NCBI GenBank assembly: GCA_900491605.1
Contig: UESW01004358.1
Location: forward strand, 523,174-587,173
Direction: 5' to 3'
Length of the DNA: 64,000 bases
From: Calamus simplicifolius
Taxonomy: Eukaryota; Streptophyta; Magnoliopsida; Arecales; Arecaceae
Under the pieces are notes generated by a model that worked only from the letters and a program-made list of their open reading frames with translations, was not told the origin of the DNA and did no database searches. This document shows positions 33,851-45,599 of the stretch, one piece after another. The first letter of the stretch is position 1; each line of letters begins with the position of its first letter. The translations under genes were made by a program, and so were the position numbers.

Positions 33851-33965
33851 CATTAAATTTCCAAAAATAATTAATATATTAAAATTTTGAAGTTTCCTTG
33901 TATAACAAATAAAAAGTAAAGAAAAAAATACATCAAGAATCTTCACTATCACGATCATGTGGTGG

Positions 33966-35455
33966 CTAGAAACCCTGCGACATGCGGCTAACCAAATCCC
34001 GCATGTGACGCATCTGCTCTCTTATGTCAGAGAGCTAGTGCTGAAGGACTTCTGTGCACTGGTCGAACTCCTGCTGAATCTCCTGCCGAACATCCTGCCA
34101 AACCTCCTCCGTAATAGATCTTCGAATGTCCTATAAATACTCGGTAGGAATATCGCCAGAATAGCGCGAACTGGAGGCCTGCTGGGGAAAATATGCAGAA
34201 GCTCTAGTGCCCAGACCATAGACCCTGCGGTCTCGCGGCTGGGCACCAACAGCCTTCAAAAATACACATCGACTCTCCTCTGATGAGAGTTTGACGGGCG
34301 GTACCCCATCAGTGGAGTTGACCTGCGATGCCTAGGACTGAAGCTCCTCAACTCGTGCCTTTGAATTATAAAATCAATAATAAATGAATCAATAAATTTC
34401 TCTAAATAAAATTTTAGAAATTAAACAGATACAATATAAAGCTAATTTCTTACCGCAACCTCCCGTGATCGTGTATCGACCCAGGAACCGTCCCTCCTGA
34501 TGTGTGTCGTCCTGAATAGACAAAACTCGCCAGGATCTCCGCCCTCCTGTTCAGACTACAACAACAGAAAGAAAAATTGATATAAATAAAAGTATTTGTA
34601 AATAACTAAATTAGTAATTAAAATATTTAAGTTTTCTTACCATGCGGCGTCTATGCTCCTGAATCAAAATAGACCCCGCAGTGTGGCGGAAGAGACCCGT
34701 GCCAGGACCGCCCCTCTCGGATCGGCGGTTCGTGCTGGCTGATGCGGACCTCCTGCGCCAGCCATCAGACTGCCACGCCTGCTGCCACTCGTGCCAAATA
34801 CCCTCCAGCATATGGGCAGGATGCTCACCCGATGTCCTCCAATAATGAAGCATGTTGGAGTATCGACATGCTGTAAGAGCATTCCATGCTGCCCTAATGG
34901 CATCATGGATAGCAGGGTCCCACGTAAACTTTTTCTGCATTGAAATAAATAGTTAGTTTAAGAATTTATTAAGATTAAGAAATTTAAGATAAATTGTATT
35001 TAATAAGTTTACCTGAAACTCTGAAAAATAAAACTCCCTCGTGGCTGCAGATACATGGCGCAATCATAGCCACTGGGATCAGCACGCCTCTGAAATATGG
35101 AGCTAATCTGGCTCGATACATGATGCTGCTCAATAAATCTGTTAAAAAATATATATTTATAAGTAATTGACTTAAAAACATAAACGATATATTTACAATT
35201 ACTATATACTTACAGCCCATGAGCATCCAGTCCAAGTACGGTGCGGTCGACGGTGGAAGAACTCTCGGATATATGTGCCGATCGGCTGGATGATAATACT
35301 AATGCAGGATCACCGCCGATGGCTGAAGAGACCGGAGGCTGTGCAATGTGTGGAGATCCGAACTCTCCATCTCCAAAGCTCATAGGATCTGATGCGGCAG
35401 GGCTACGTCTCTGCTCACTCTGTCTGTCGCCGGTAGATCTACCTCGGCCCATCAT
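33966..35455 (-). pseudogene. CACTA second gene, PF03004 (plant En/Spm transposase_24)-like, probable 5 exons
   Basis: Starts MMGRGRSTGD at 35455 with a Ser/Pro-rich N-terminus. Coding then continues across AT-rich introns at about 35135-35010 (RFIEQHHVSSQIS..., then GTAAAC donor), 34937-34640 (FTWDPAIHDAIRAAWN, then GLFRHTAGSILIQEHRRRM), about 34560-34460 (ends in WVDTRSREVA) and finally 34350-33966, ending VSRMSQGF and TAG. The R-HTAGS block matches the RxxHTxGS hallmark of PF03004. In maize En/Spm the companion of the transposase (TNPA) binds the subterminal repeats. The exon edges were judged by eye, and the open state of each junction was not proved, so I list it as a possible pseudogene. 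Confidence 0.65.
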
Positions 35456-35554
35456 ACTGAAAATACTAAAGATTCATAAATTATTACAATTAATGATTAA
35501 ATATGTAAAAATAACATTTGTAAAAATAAATTGAATTTGAAAAAACCTCTATGT

Positions 35555-38500
35555 TTAGTCGGTTTCATTTATTTCGTGAAATATTGGTTCAACATCCGAT
35601 GCCATATCGGACTGTGATTCAGTTTCATTATCATCGGAAGGAAACCGAACATTTGAATCCGCAATTTCTTGGACATCACCATTTGGATCTCTAAGTGATG
35701 TTTCAGGAGCCCTTGTGTCGTCCTCAATTGCATGCATTTCCATCTCATCCTCTTGAAATGCAGGGCACTCAGCTGATTGACTTGATGAACTCTCGTCTAA
35801 TACGATTGTTGAACATGGGACGATTTTAGAAATAGCCCACCAATCTCGCTTGTCGTTGCGCAAACTTGGATATCCGCAGTAAAACACTTGTTGAGCTTGG
35901 GATACAAGGATGAATGGATCATATTTCTGCAATCTTCGTCGATTGTTCACTTCAACTAGATTGTAGTCGTTATGAACCCTTTTCCCACAAGAAGTGTCGG
36001 ATCGAACCAATCGCAATGAAACAATACGGTTCGTTTAATAGGCCAACCGGGATATTCAACTTTAACCACCTCTACTAACTTTTCGTAATAGTCTTGCATA
36101 TTTGCTCCAACACTTTCTCCTTTAACACACACGCCCCAGTTCTGCATGCCTCTTGAAGCTGCTAGTCGTTCAATCTAAAATTTGTACCCATTAACAAAAT
36201 AGCCAATAGAGGTTGTTACGGTCTTCAATGGCTATTGCGATAGACATTTAATGAAAATATTATCGGTTGTAGACCATGGACCGTTTACCTATAAATTAAT
36301 AAGCTATTTACAACCAATTCAAAAAATAAAAGCCATTATTAAAATTGATTGAGTGATACTACTCATAAATTCATAAAACCAGTAAGCAAACTCCGTTTCT
36401 AACTTCTGCCCAATGGCAACTTGACTGATATCGGGATTCATCTGTCGTTGTCTATCACAATACATCCTTATGGGATGATAAGGATTAAAACATATGTTAG
36501 CAATTAAATATTGTGGTATATTGCAATTTAAATTAGAAGTTTCAATTAAGCATTGAAGTATATACTTACTCAATGTATGGATCGACTTCTCTACAGTTCA
36601 TTAGGATGCAATAATGTGCTGCATTATACTCCATATCGTTAAGATTTCTTGACTTCTGCGCCCCAAATGAACGGCCAATACCTTTAAAAAGATATTCTAC
36701 CGTCATTAGGTTCTCCTTCATCCACACATACGTCATTGTTACGACCAACATTTCGGCTCCTCGTGCGGACATGACCCTCAAAGTAATGCGAGGCAAAAGC
36801 TGAAACTTCTTCGACCAAGTGTGCATTACATATTGAACCTTCAACCCTTGCCTTATTACGCACATTATTTTTTAACTTCTTAAGGTACCTATATGTAAAG
36901 GTGAAAAAAAAAAAACCAATGTTCTCACAATGAAATAATATTTGAAATGTCAACATGTCTTACTGATGTATATATTTACCTCTCGAAAGGATACATCCAA
37001 TGATACTGCACGGGACCAGCTATGCTCGCTTCGTATGGCAAGTGAACCAGTAAATGCTCCATTGAGTCAAAAAAACTGGGAGGAAATATTCGCTCCAGCT
37101 TGCATAAAATAATTGAAATTTCCTCCTCAAGCCTTGCCATGGATGCAGAAGTAATGACTGCAGCAGATAACTCCTTGAAGAACAAGCTGAGCTCCATCAA
37201 TGCCTTCCAGACATGGTATGGAAGCAACTCACGAAAAGCTATAGGCAATAACCATTGCATGAAAACATGGCAGTCGTGACTCTTCATGCCGAACAACTTG
37301 AGCTTATGCATGTCCACACACCTACCGATATTTGAGGCATAACCATCTTGAAATTTTAACCCTCTAACCCAGTTACATAATACTTCTCGTGAATTTCTAT
37401 CAAGAGTGTAACAGGCTTTAGGATAGGTCCCGTCGGCACTCCTCCTCAAATCACCTCTTCTGCAATACTGATTAAGTTCTTCTCTTGACTTTGCAGTGTC
37501 TTTGGTTTTTCCCGGGATGTTTAGCACCGTGTTAAATATGTTATCAAAGAAATTTTTCTCGATATGCATAACATCCAAGTTGTGCTGGATGAGATTTGTG
37601 CTCCAATGCGGCAAATCCCAAAATATACTCCTCTTCCCAGTTATGTTCTTTACATATACGGCCATTTATTCTATCTGCATCTGGTTCCCAAGCATACCTC
37701 AACCCCAAATGCTCTATAGTATCAAATATATCAGTGCCGGACCTAACCGGCTCGGCGAATTTTGTGACTGCTTTGTTCTTCCGGAAGGCGGTCAAGTTAC
37801 GCCTGTAAGGATAATTTAGAGGCAAGAACTTCCTATGATTATCAAACCATGACTGCTTACCACTCTTCTGCAATGTAAATGCATCCGAATCATACATGCA
37901 ATGGGGGCATGCTAGACGTCCAGCAGTGCTCCAACCAGACAACATTGCATATGCTGGGAAGTCACTTATTGTCCACATCAAAGCAGCTCTCATGATGAAA
38001 TTCTGTTTCATAGAAATGTCGTAGGCTATAACTCCTATTTCCCACAACATTTTCAATTCGGCCACCAACGGTTGCAGGAAGACATCAATCTTTTCCTTTG
38101 GATTTGATGGTCCTGGAACCAAAACTATCAAAAACATTGTAGAATCTTTCATGCACTTCCATGGAGGAAGGTTATATACAGTCAGTATCACAGGCCAACA
38201 TGAATACTGTTGGCCCGCTTGACCAAATGATTGGAAGCCATCGGTACAAAGACCTAATCTCACATTCCTTATATCTTCAGCGAAATTAGGATGATTTTCA
38301 TTGAAATGCTTCCAAGCTTTTGAATCTGACGGATGCCGCATTTCATCCTCTTTAGATTCATGTTCGGCATGCCATCTCATATCAGCAGCTGTAGCCTCAG
38401 ATCTGTATAATCTCTGCAGGCGTGGAGTAAGAGGAAAGTAATGCATCCTCTTGTAAGGCACACTTTTCCTCCTACTTGTACTAGCTCCCCCTTCGCCATT

Positions 38501-39244
38501 TTTGTACCTCGATTGCCCACAAATCTTACACCATCGTAGCTCTGAGTCATCACCCCAATATATCATGCAATTGTTCAAGCAACAATCGATCTTATTAACT
38601 GGGAGCCCAAGCCCACGCAACAACTTCTTTGTTGAGTAAAAACTGTCTGCTACAACATTATCATTAGGCAAAATTTCCTTGATTAACCCAGCTACAGAAT
38701 TGAACGTCTTTTCTGATAATCGATGTTCTGCCTTAATATTCAACAGCCGAGCAGCCGTAGACAACTGGGAATGGCCCTCACAACTAGGATACAATTCTTG
38801 ATTTGCAGCATGCAACATATCATAAAATTATTGTGCATCTGGATTTGGTTCTTCCATAAATGTATTCTGATTGAATTCATTACTCGATGCATTCATCACC
38901 ATTTCTTCATATGTGTTTAAATTCACAAATGGTTCATCTACGGGAATTGACACTTGTTGGCTTGTAACAGCTACTGGAATTTCCTTTGGTTCACCATGAC
39001 AGTACCAAACATCGTAATCAGGAACAAACCCCTTTTTATACAAATGCACCTTAACAGTTTCAACATCTCTGTAGGCTTTATTCTGACACCTATGAAAGTT
39101 GCATGGGCACCTAATCCTAGGCCCATCCATCCATTCAGGTTGGCTACATGCAAATGTGATAAATTCTTCCAATCCATTCAGAAAATCTGGATTAAGCAAG
39201 CCATCTTTTATCCTTGCATATATCCACGAGCGAGCCCCGCTCAT
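35555..39244 (-). pseudogene. CACTA transposase, TNP2/TNPD-like, with one stop and at least two frameshifts
   Basis: From the ATG at 39244: a Transposase-associated domain (residues about 1-85, with CPCNFHRCQN and WYCHGEP), a stop TAA at 38830-38828 where ANQELYP-type sequence continues in the same frame, then the Transposase_21 core (WCKICGQSRY; AYDISMKQNFIMRAALMWTI; ACPHCMY) to about 37640. A frame change near 37640-37665 leads to DUF4218 (HNLDVMHIEKN; FGMKSHDCHVFMQWLLP; MYPFER). A GT-AG intron at about 36978-36893 follows, then YLKKLKNNVRNKARVEGSI, a second frame change near 36690 and further exons to 35555, with a DUF4216-like region (GWPIKRTVLFHCDWFD). The C-terminus is acidic. The protein would catalyse excision at the CACTA ends; this copy looks inactive. 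Confidence 0.85.
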
Positions 39245-41282
39245 TTTTGACCGACTTATACAATTTCTGGTAAACCATTAAAGGAAACCACATTATAAAA
39301 ATATATTAGCATTACTAAATATATAACTAAATTATTTCTTTTACACAACTAAGGTTAATAACAACCATTTAAATCATTATAACTAAACCAATTTTCTTTT
39401 ACACAACTAAGGTCCCTACCCTGCAAGGCCGGGCCACGGCTATGATCCTTGGCGTGCTAGCAAGGACCGAGACACAGGTTCATGCTAGGCTAATGCTAGG
39501 GCTTGAGTTCGGGTCGGGCCGCAAGGCGGTCTGTTCAATCATGAGACTTCACAAGCATTCAAGTGTCCTAAATTAATTCCACCTTCACTCCATGTCTAAA
39601 AGGTAAGGCCCTATCCCATTCAAAAATATTTTTTGTGATATGTTATTCTGCTATTAATTATTATCGATCGGTTACGTTGAAATTTCAACAGCATTTCCCC
39701 ATATGTTCTCCTAAATGTGTGTCATATATGCCATACTAGGAGAACGTATGAGCAAATACAAACCGCAATCTCAACCAACGATGATTAATAGCAGACTAAC
39801 ATATCGTAAAAAATATTCTCAAACTGTCCATCAGGACAATTTGAGAATTTGCAAGACTAAGTCTTACAAATTCTCAAACGAGTCTAAAGGTTATAGTGCT
39901 GTGAGAAATAATATGAAAATCCAAAGACAATCGAACTTATGCTTGTTATTCAGAAATTCTTATCAATTCCGTAATAAACTCATTACATAATTCTATGTGA
40001 AGACTAAATATAAATCATTGAAACTACTAATTCGGTGCTGAAAATTAAATAGAACTACAGTTCATTCTAGCATTACATAATTTAATGCATCATTCAATTT
40101 GAAGCATGATGTAAATAATCAAGACATAATATGATATTATAAAATTATATTATAATATGATATTATAAAATCATTATAATATCATATTATAATATCAAAA
40201 AATTAGAACTCACATATGTCAAATGTTCACAAATAAACTGTCATGCATAGTTTAATAGACTGAGAAATTGAACCATGACTATATAAAAATCACTAATCTA
40301 TTATGACTGAATTAATTTAAAACATAATAAGCACTAAATAATCGTAAAGCAATTTCTTTAATTAATTTACTATCGATCAGAATCACTAATTAGCAAATAC
40401 TACATTGATGTTATATTGCAACCATTATTTATTAGAATACCATAATTTATTGTTATTATTTATATTATAATATTATGAACTAATATAAGTTAATATATAT
40501 TATAATATGATATTATTAATAAAGTGTCCTAAATTAATTATCATAAACATACTTTTTTATGATCACAGTGAATATTATAAGTTAAAGGGATAATAAATTT
40601 ATTTTTCTAATTTAATAACCAAAAATTCAAATATTGAATGATATCATAATTTCATATTAATTTACTATGAGTTTATTATAAATAATTTTTATTGGTAAAA
40701 TAAATATAATATTAAATTTAATATTGTAACAAGAACTTTAATAACATTATAACAATAAGACATGCATGAAGAAAACTATTTCGAATTTATTTTAAAATTT
40801 CATCAAACCCAAAATAGTTCAATATATTGATCTTATAGAATCATATATTATTATATTATAATATCACATAATATAATATTTATATAATATTAAAATAATA
40901 CTATACTGTATTCTAATATTATTATAATATATTATTTATTTAATATAATAATATTACTATAGGGGTTTTCTAAATTTAATTGATATAATAATATTTTTAA
41001 ATAAACTATTAAAATTAAAATATTAAAACAGCTTACTAATAATATTTTTAATATTAATAATTAAATAGTTTAATCAGTAAAATTGGTTATGAAATATATT
41101 TTGTAATATTAAAGAATAATATTTATAATAAATATTCTTTTTTTATAATATTTTATCAATAAATAATAAATTATTAAGATTAAAATATTAAAATAGCTTA
41201 CTAATAATATTTTGTAAAAAATTATTTTTTATATTAATTTAATAAAAAAACCCATCCTATTTTTTTATTTTTTTTTTTTTTG
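39245..41282. other. Non-coding interior of the CACTA
   Basis: 39405-39540 is a GC-richer patch with direct GGCCGGGCCACGGC and GGTCGGGCCGCAAGGC-like motifs. From 40050 on it is extremely AT-rich with recurring TATAATATGATATTATAA palindromes. It lies upstream of the transposase start, so it may hold the transposase promoter or leader. No gene was seen. Confidence 0.5.
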
Positions 41283-41810
41283 GTGGCCTGGCCATAGGCC
41301 ACCGTGGCTAGGCCACAGACGGCCATGGCCGAGGCCGTGGCCGGAGAAGACGAGAGGAGGGGGGGATTTCCCCCTTGTTAAAATTTTTTTTTCCCGTGGC
41401 CTGGCCACTGTGGCCAGGCCACGACCGGCCACGGCCGCAGCCGTGGCCGTAGAAGACGGGAGGGGGGAGGGGTTCCCCCACTGTAAAATTAATTTTTTTC
41501 CGTGGCCTGGCCACTGTGGCCAGGCCGCGGCCGTGGTCGGAGAAAACGAGAGGGGCGGATTTCCCCCCCTCCCCCCAACTGTTAAATATTTTTTTTCAGT
41601 GGCCTGGCCACTGTGGCCACGCCACGACCCCCCCCCCCCAAACTGTTAAATTGACGAGAGGGGGGGGGGGAGGGGTTCCCCCTGTTAAATCAATATTTTC
41701 CCGTGGCCTGGCCACTGTGGCCAGGCCACGACCGGCCACGGCCGCAGTAGTGGCCGAAGAAGATGGGAAGGGGGGGATTCCCCCCCCCCACTGTTAATTT
41801 TTTTTTATAA
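41283..41810. repeat. GC-rich palindromic tandem repeat, five units of ~100-115 bp
   Basis: Each unit begins with two 11-base arms, GGCCTGGCCAC and GTGGCCAGGCC, around one T. It is followed by CGACCGGCCACGGCCGCAG-like sequence, an AGAAGA(C/T)GAGAGGGG purine run, a C run and TGTTAAAT. Units begin near 41283, 41398, 41502, 41600 and 41703. A related fragment recurs at 45540-45595. Long open frames over it are artefacts. Confidence 0.85.
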
Positions 41811-41979
41811 AAGGGCGGGAGAGGAGTACCTGGCGAGTGATTCGGGTGCCGGAGAGCCGCCGAAGAGCCAACGGACGTGGGGAAGACGGAGGACGAGAAA
41901 GGAGAAGGTAGGAGGGGCGGTTCAGACTCGTGAGGAGGAAGAAGAAGAGGGGGATCCGCACGGATTTATGAATCAGGAT

Positions 41980-42770
41980 TAGCGACGCAAGATTGCGTCG
42001 CTAATATGTTGCTAATCAGCGACGCTAATTATGCATCGCTGATTGCGTCGCTTAGTTGCCGCCATTAGGCATTTTGGCGGGAAATTAGCGACGCATCTGA
42101 TTTGCATCGCAATATTGCGATGCATATGCTATGCGTCGCAATATTAGTTTAAAAATTTAATATTACAAATATTGCGACGCAGGCATTATGTGTCGCAATA
42201 TTGCGACGCAAATGCAATGCGTCGCAATATTTGTATTATTAAATTAATAAACTAATATCAATGTTGCGATGCATTATGAATGCGTCGCAATATTGCGACG
42301 CAATCATAATGCCTCGCAATATTAGTTTGTTAATTTAAAACTAATATTGCGACGCATCCATTATGCGTCGCAATATTACGACGCAATCATAATGCGTCGC
42401 AATATTAGTTTGTTAATTTAAAACTAATATTGTGACGCATCCATTATGCGTCGCAATATTGCGACGCATTCATAATGCGTCGCAATATTAGTTTGTTAAT
42501 TTGAAACTAATATCGCGACACATTATGAATGCGTCGCAATATTAGTTTGAAATTAACAAACTAATATTGCGACGCATTCACTATGCATCACAATTATACT
42601 GCGTCGCAATATTGATATTAGTTTATTAATTTAATATTACAAATATTGATATTAGTTTATTAATTTAAACTAATATTGCAATGCATCCGTTATGCGCTGC
42701 AATATTGCGACACAAATACGTTGCATCGCAGTATTAGTTTATTAATTTATAAACTAATATTGCGACACAT
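41980..42770. repeat. Internal block of GCGTCGCAATATTGCGACGC-type palindromic repeats
   Basis: Many copies of the perfect 20-bp palindrome GCGTCGCAATATTGCGACGC or one-base variants alternate with AT spacers containing TTAGTTTGTTAATTTAAAACT. The same motif makes up both subterminal blocks, but this block sits about 3.6 kb inside the right end, between the GC-rich repeat and the satellite. Confidence 0.9.
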
Positions 42771-42774
42771 TATA

Positions 42775-45425
42775 GCCTGGATCCGACCGCTGCGATCCAT
42801 CCGATCGGCAATGATCCAACGGTTGCGATCGATCTAAGCTATGATCCCGATCTGCGATGATTGATCCGATGGTTGCGATCCATCCGATCGGCGACGATAT
42901 CCGACGGTTGCGATCGATTGAACCCATGATCCCGATCGGCGATGATCGATCCGACTGTTGCGATCCAACTAATCGGCGATGATCCGACGGTTGCGATCGA
43001 TCCAGGCCATGATCACAATCGGCGATGATCGATCCGACCGTTGCGATCCAACCGATCGGCGAAGATCCGTCGGTTGCGATCGATCCAAGCCATGATCCCG
43101 ATCGGCGATGATCGATCCGACCGCTGCAATCGATCCGATCGGTGACGATCCGACGGTTGCGATCGATCCAAGCCATGATTCCGATCGGGAATGATCGATC
43201 TGACCATTTCGATCCATCCGATCGGCTACGATATCCGATGGTTGCGAGTGATCCAAGCCATGATCCCGATCGGGGATGATCGATCTAACCATTACATATA
43301 GAACCGATCGGCAACGATCCGACGGTTGCGATCGATCCAAGCCATGATCCCGATCGGCGATGATCGATTCGACCGTTGCAATCCATCCGATCGGTGATGA
43401 TCCGACGGTTGCGATCGATCAAAGCCATGATCCCGATCGGCGATGATCGATCCGACCACTACAATCCATCCAATCGGCGATGATCGGATGGTTGCGATCG
43501 ATCCAAGCCATGATCCTGATCGGCGATGATCGATCCGACGGTTGCGATCCATCCGATCGGTGATGATATCAGACGGTTGCGATCGATTGAACCCATGATC
43601 CCGATCGGCGATGATCGATCCGACGGTTGCGATCCAACTAATCGGTGACGATCCGACAGTTGCGATCGATCCAAGCCATGATCCCAATCAGCGATGATCG
43701 ATTCGACCGCTGCTATCGATCTGATCGGCGGTGATCCAACGGTTGCGATCGATCCAAGCTATGATCCCGATCGGCGATGATCGATCCGACCACTGCTATC
43801 GATCTGATCGGCGATGATCCGATGGTTGCGATCGATCCAAGCCATGATCCCGATCGGCGATGATCGATCTGACCGCTGTGATCCATCCGATCGGCGACGA
43901 TCCGATGGTTGCAATCGATCCAAGCCATGATCCCGATCGGTGATGATCGATCCGACCGTTGCGATCCATCCGATCGGGGATGATATCCGATGGTTGCGAT
44001 CGATCCAAGCCATGATTCCGATCGGGGATGATCGATCCGACCATTGCGATCCATCCGATCGGCGACGATCCGATGGTTGCGATCGATCCAAGCCATGATC
44101 CGATTGCAATGATCGATCCAACGGTTATGATCCATCCGATTGGTGATGATATCTGACTATTGCGATCGATTGAACCCATGATCCTGATCGGCGATGATCG
44201 ATCCGACGGTTGCGATCGATCTAGGCCATGATCCCAATCGGCGATGATCGATTCAACGATTGCGATCCATCCGATCGGTGATGATATCCGATGGTTGCGA
44301 GTGATCCAAGCCATGATCCCGATCGGTGATGATCGATCCGACCGTTGCGATCCAACCGATGGGCGACAATCCGACGGTTGCAATCGATCCAAGCCATGAT
44401 CCCAATCGGCGATGATCGATCCGACCGTTTCGATCCATCTGATCGGCTACGATATCCGATGGTTACGAGTGATCCAAGCCATGATTCCGATCGGCGATGA
44501 TCGATCCGACCGCTGTGATCCATCCGATCGGCAACGATCCGACGGTTGCGATCGATCCAAGCCATGATCCCGATCGGCGATGATCGATCCAACCGTTGCC
44601 ATCCATCCGATCGGCGACGATCTGACGGTTCCGATCGATCAAAGCCATGATCCCGATCGGCGATGATCAATCCGACCATTGTGATCCATCAATCGGCGAC
44701 GATATCCAACGGTTGCGAGTGATCCAAGCCATGATCCCGATCGGGGATGATCGATCCGACCATTACATATAGAACCGATCGACGACGATCCGACGGTTGC
44801 GATCGATCCAAGCCATGATCCCGATCAGCGATGATCGATTTGACCGTTGCGATCCATCCGATCGGCGACGATCCGACGGTTGCGATCGATCAAAGCCATG
44901 ATCCCGATCGGCGATGATCGATCTGACCGTTGCGATCCATCCGATCGGCGACGATATTGGACGGTTGTGATCGATCCAAGCTATGATCCCGATCGGCGAT
45001 GATCGATTCGACAGTTGCGATCCATCCGATCGGCGACGATATCCGATGGTTGCGATCGATTGAACCCATGATCTTGATCAGCGATGATCGATCCGACGAT
45101 TGCGATCCAACTGATCGGCGACGATCCGATGGTTGCGATCGATCCAAGCCATGATCCCGATAGGTGATGATCGATTCGACTGTTGCGATCCATCCGATCG
45201 ACGATGATCCGACGGTTGCGATCGATCAAAGCCATGATCCCGATCGGCGATGATCGATCCGACCACTGTGATCCATCCAATCGGCGACGATCCTACAGTT
45301 GCGATCGATCCAAGCCATGATCCCGATCAGTGATGATCGATCCGACGGTTGCGATCCATCCGATCTGTGACGATCCGATGGTTGCGATCGATCCAAGCCA
45401 TGATCCCGATCGGCGATGATCGACG
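42775..45425. repeat. Satellite array of ~83-bp GATC-rich units, about 32 copies
   Basis: The unit can be written as two related halves: GATGATCGATCCGACCGTTG then CGATCCATCCGATCGGC (about 37 bp), and GACGATCCGACGGTTGCGAT then CGATCCAAGCCATGATCCCGATCGGC (about 46 bp). Units vary by point changes and occasional loss of a half unit. Each unit holds about seven GATC sites. Because 83 is not a multiple of three, long minus-strand open frames arise in all three frames with the same peptide theme (SWLGSIATVGS, DRSQPSDRRRS); these are by-products. The array ends abruptly at GATGATCGACGACGGACAC. It is wholly inside the CACTA. Confidence 0.93.
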
Positions 45426-45599
45426 ACGGACACTGCCGTGGACGACAAGAAAGGGGGGAACCACTTTATATTTTTTGTTATTTTTTTTTTTCATCGGAGG
45501 GTTTGTGAAAAAAAAAACCCCTTTTTTTATTTTACCGACGACCTGGCGGTGGCCAGGCCACGGCCTTGGTTGCCGACCACGACCACGAAAAAAATTATT

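Noticed and set aside
35241..39281. Plus-strand open frames opposite the transposase
   Set aside because: They are shadows of the minus-strand transposon genes and have no own motifs.
39405..39540. GC-rich patch considered as a tRNA or other RNA gene
   Set aside because: No cloverleaf, T-loop GGTTCRA motif or anticodon stem could be fitted.
41308..41797. Overlapping open frames with GHCGQA-type repeats
   Set aside because: They are produced by the GC-rich palindromic tandem repeat.
42754..45280. Many long minus-strand open frames (up to 198 codons) with repeated peptides
   Set aside because: They follow the 83-bp satellite period in all frames and have no start, splice or domain logic; they are by-products of the repeat.
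42775..45425. CRISPR-like appearance of a regular repeat array
   Set aside because: The units are directly adjacent with no unique spacers, and the context is a plant transposon.
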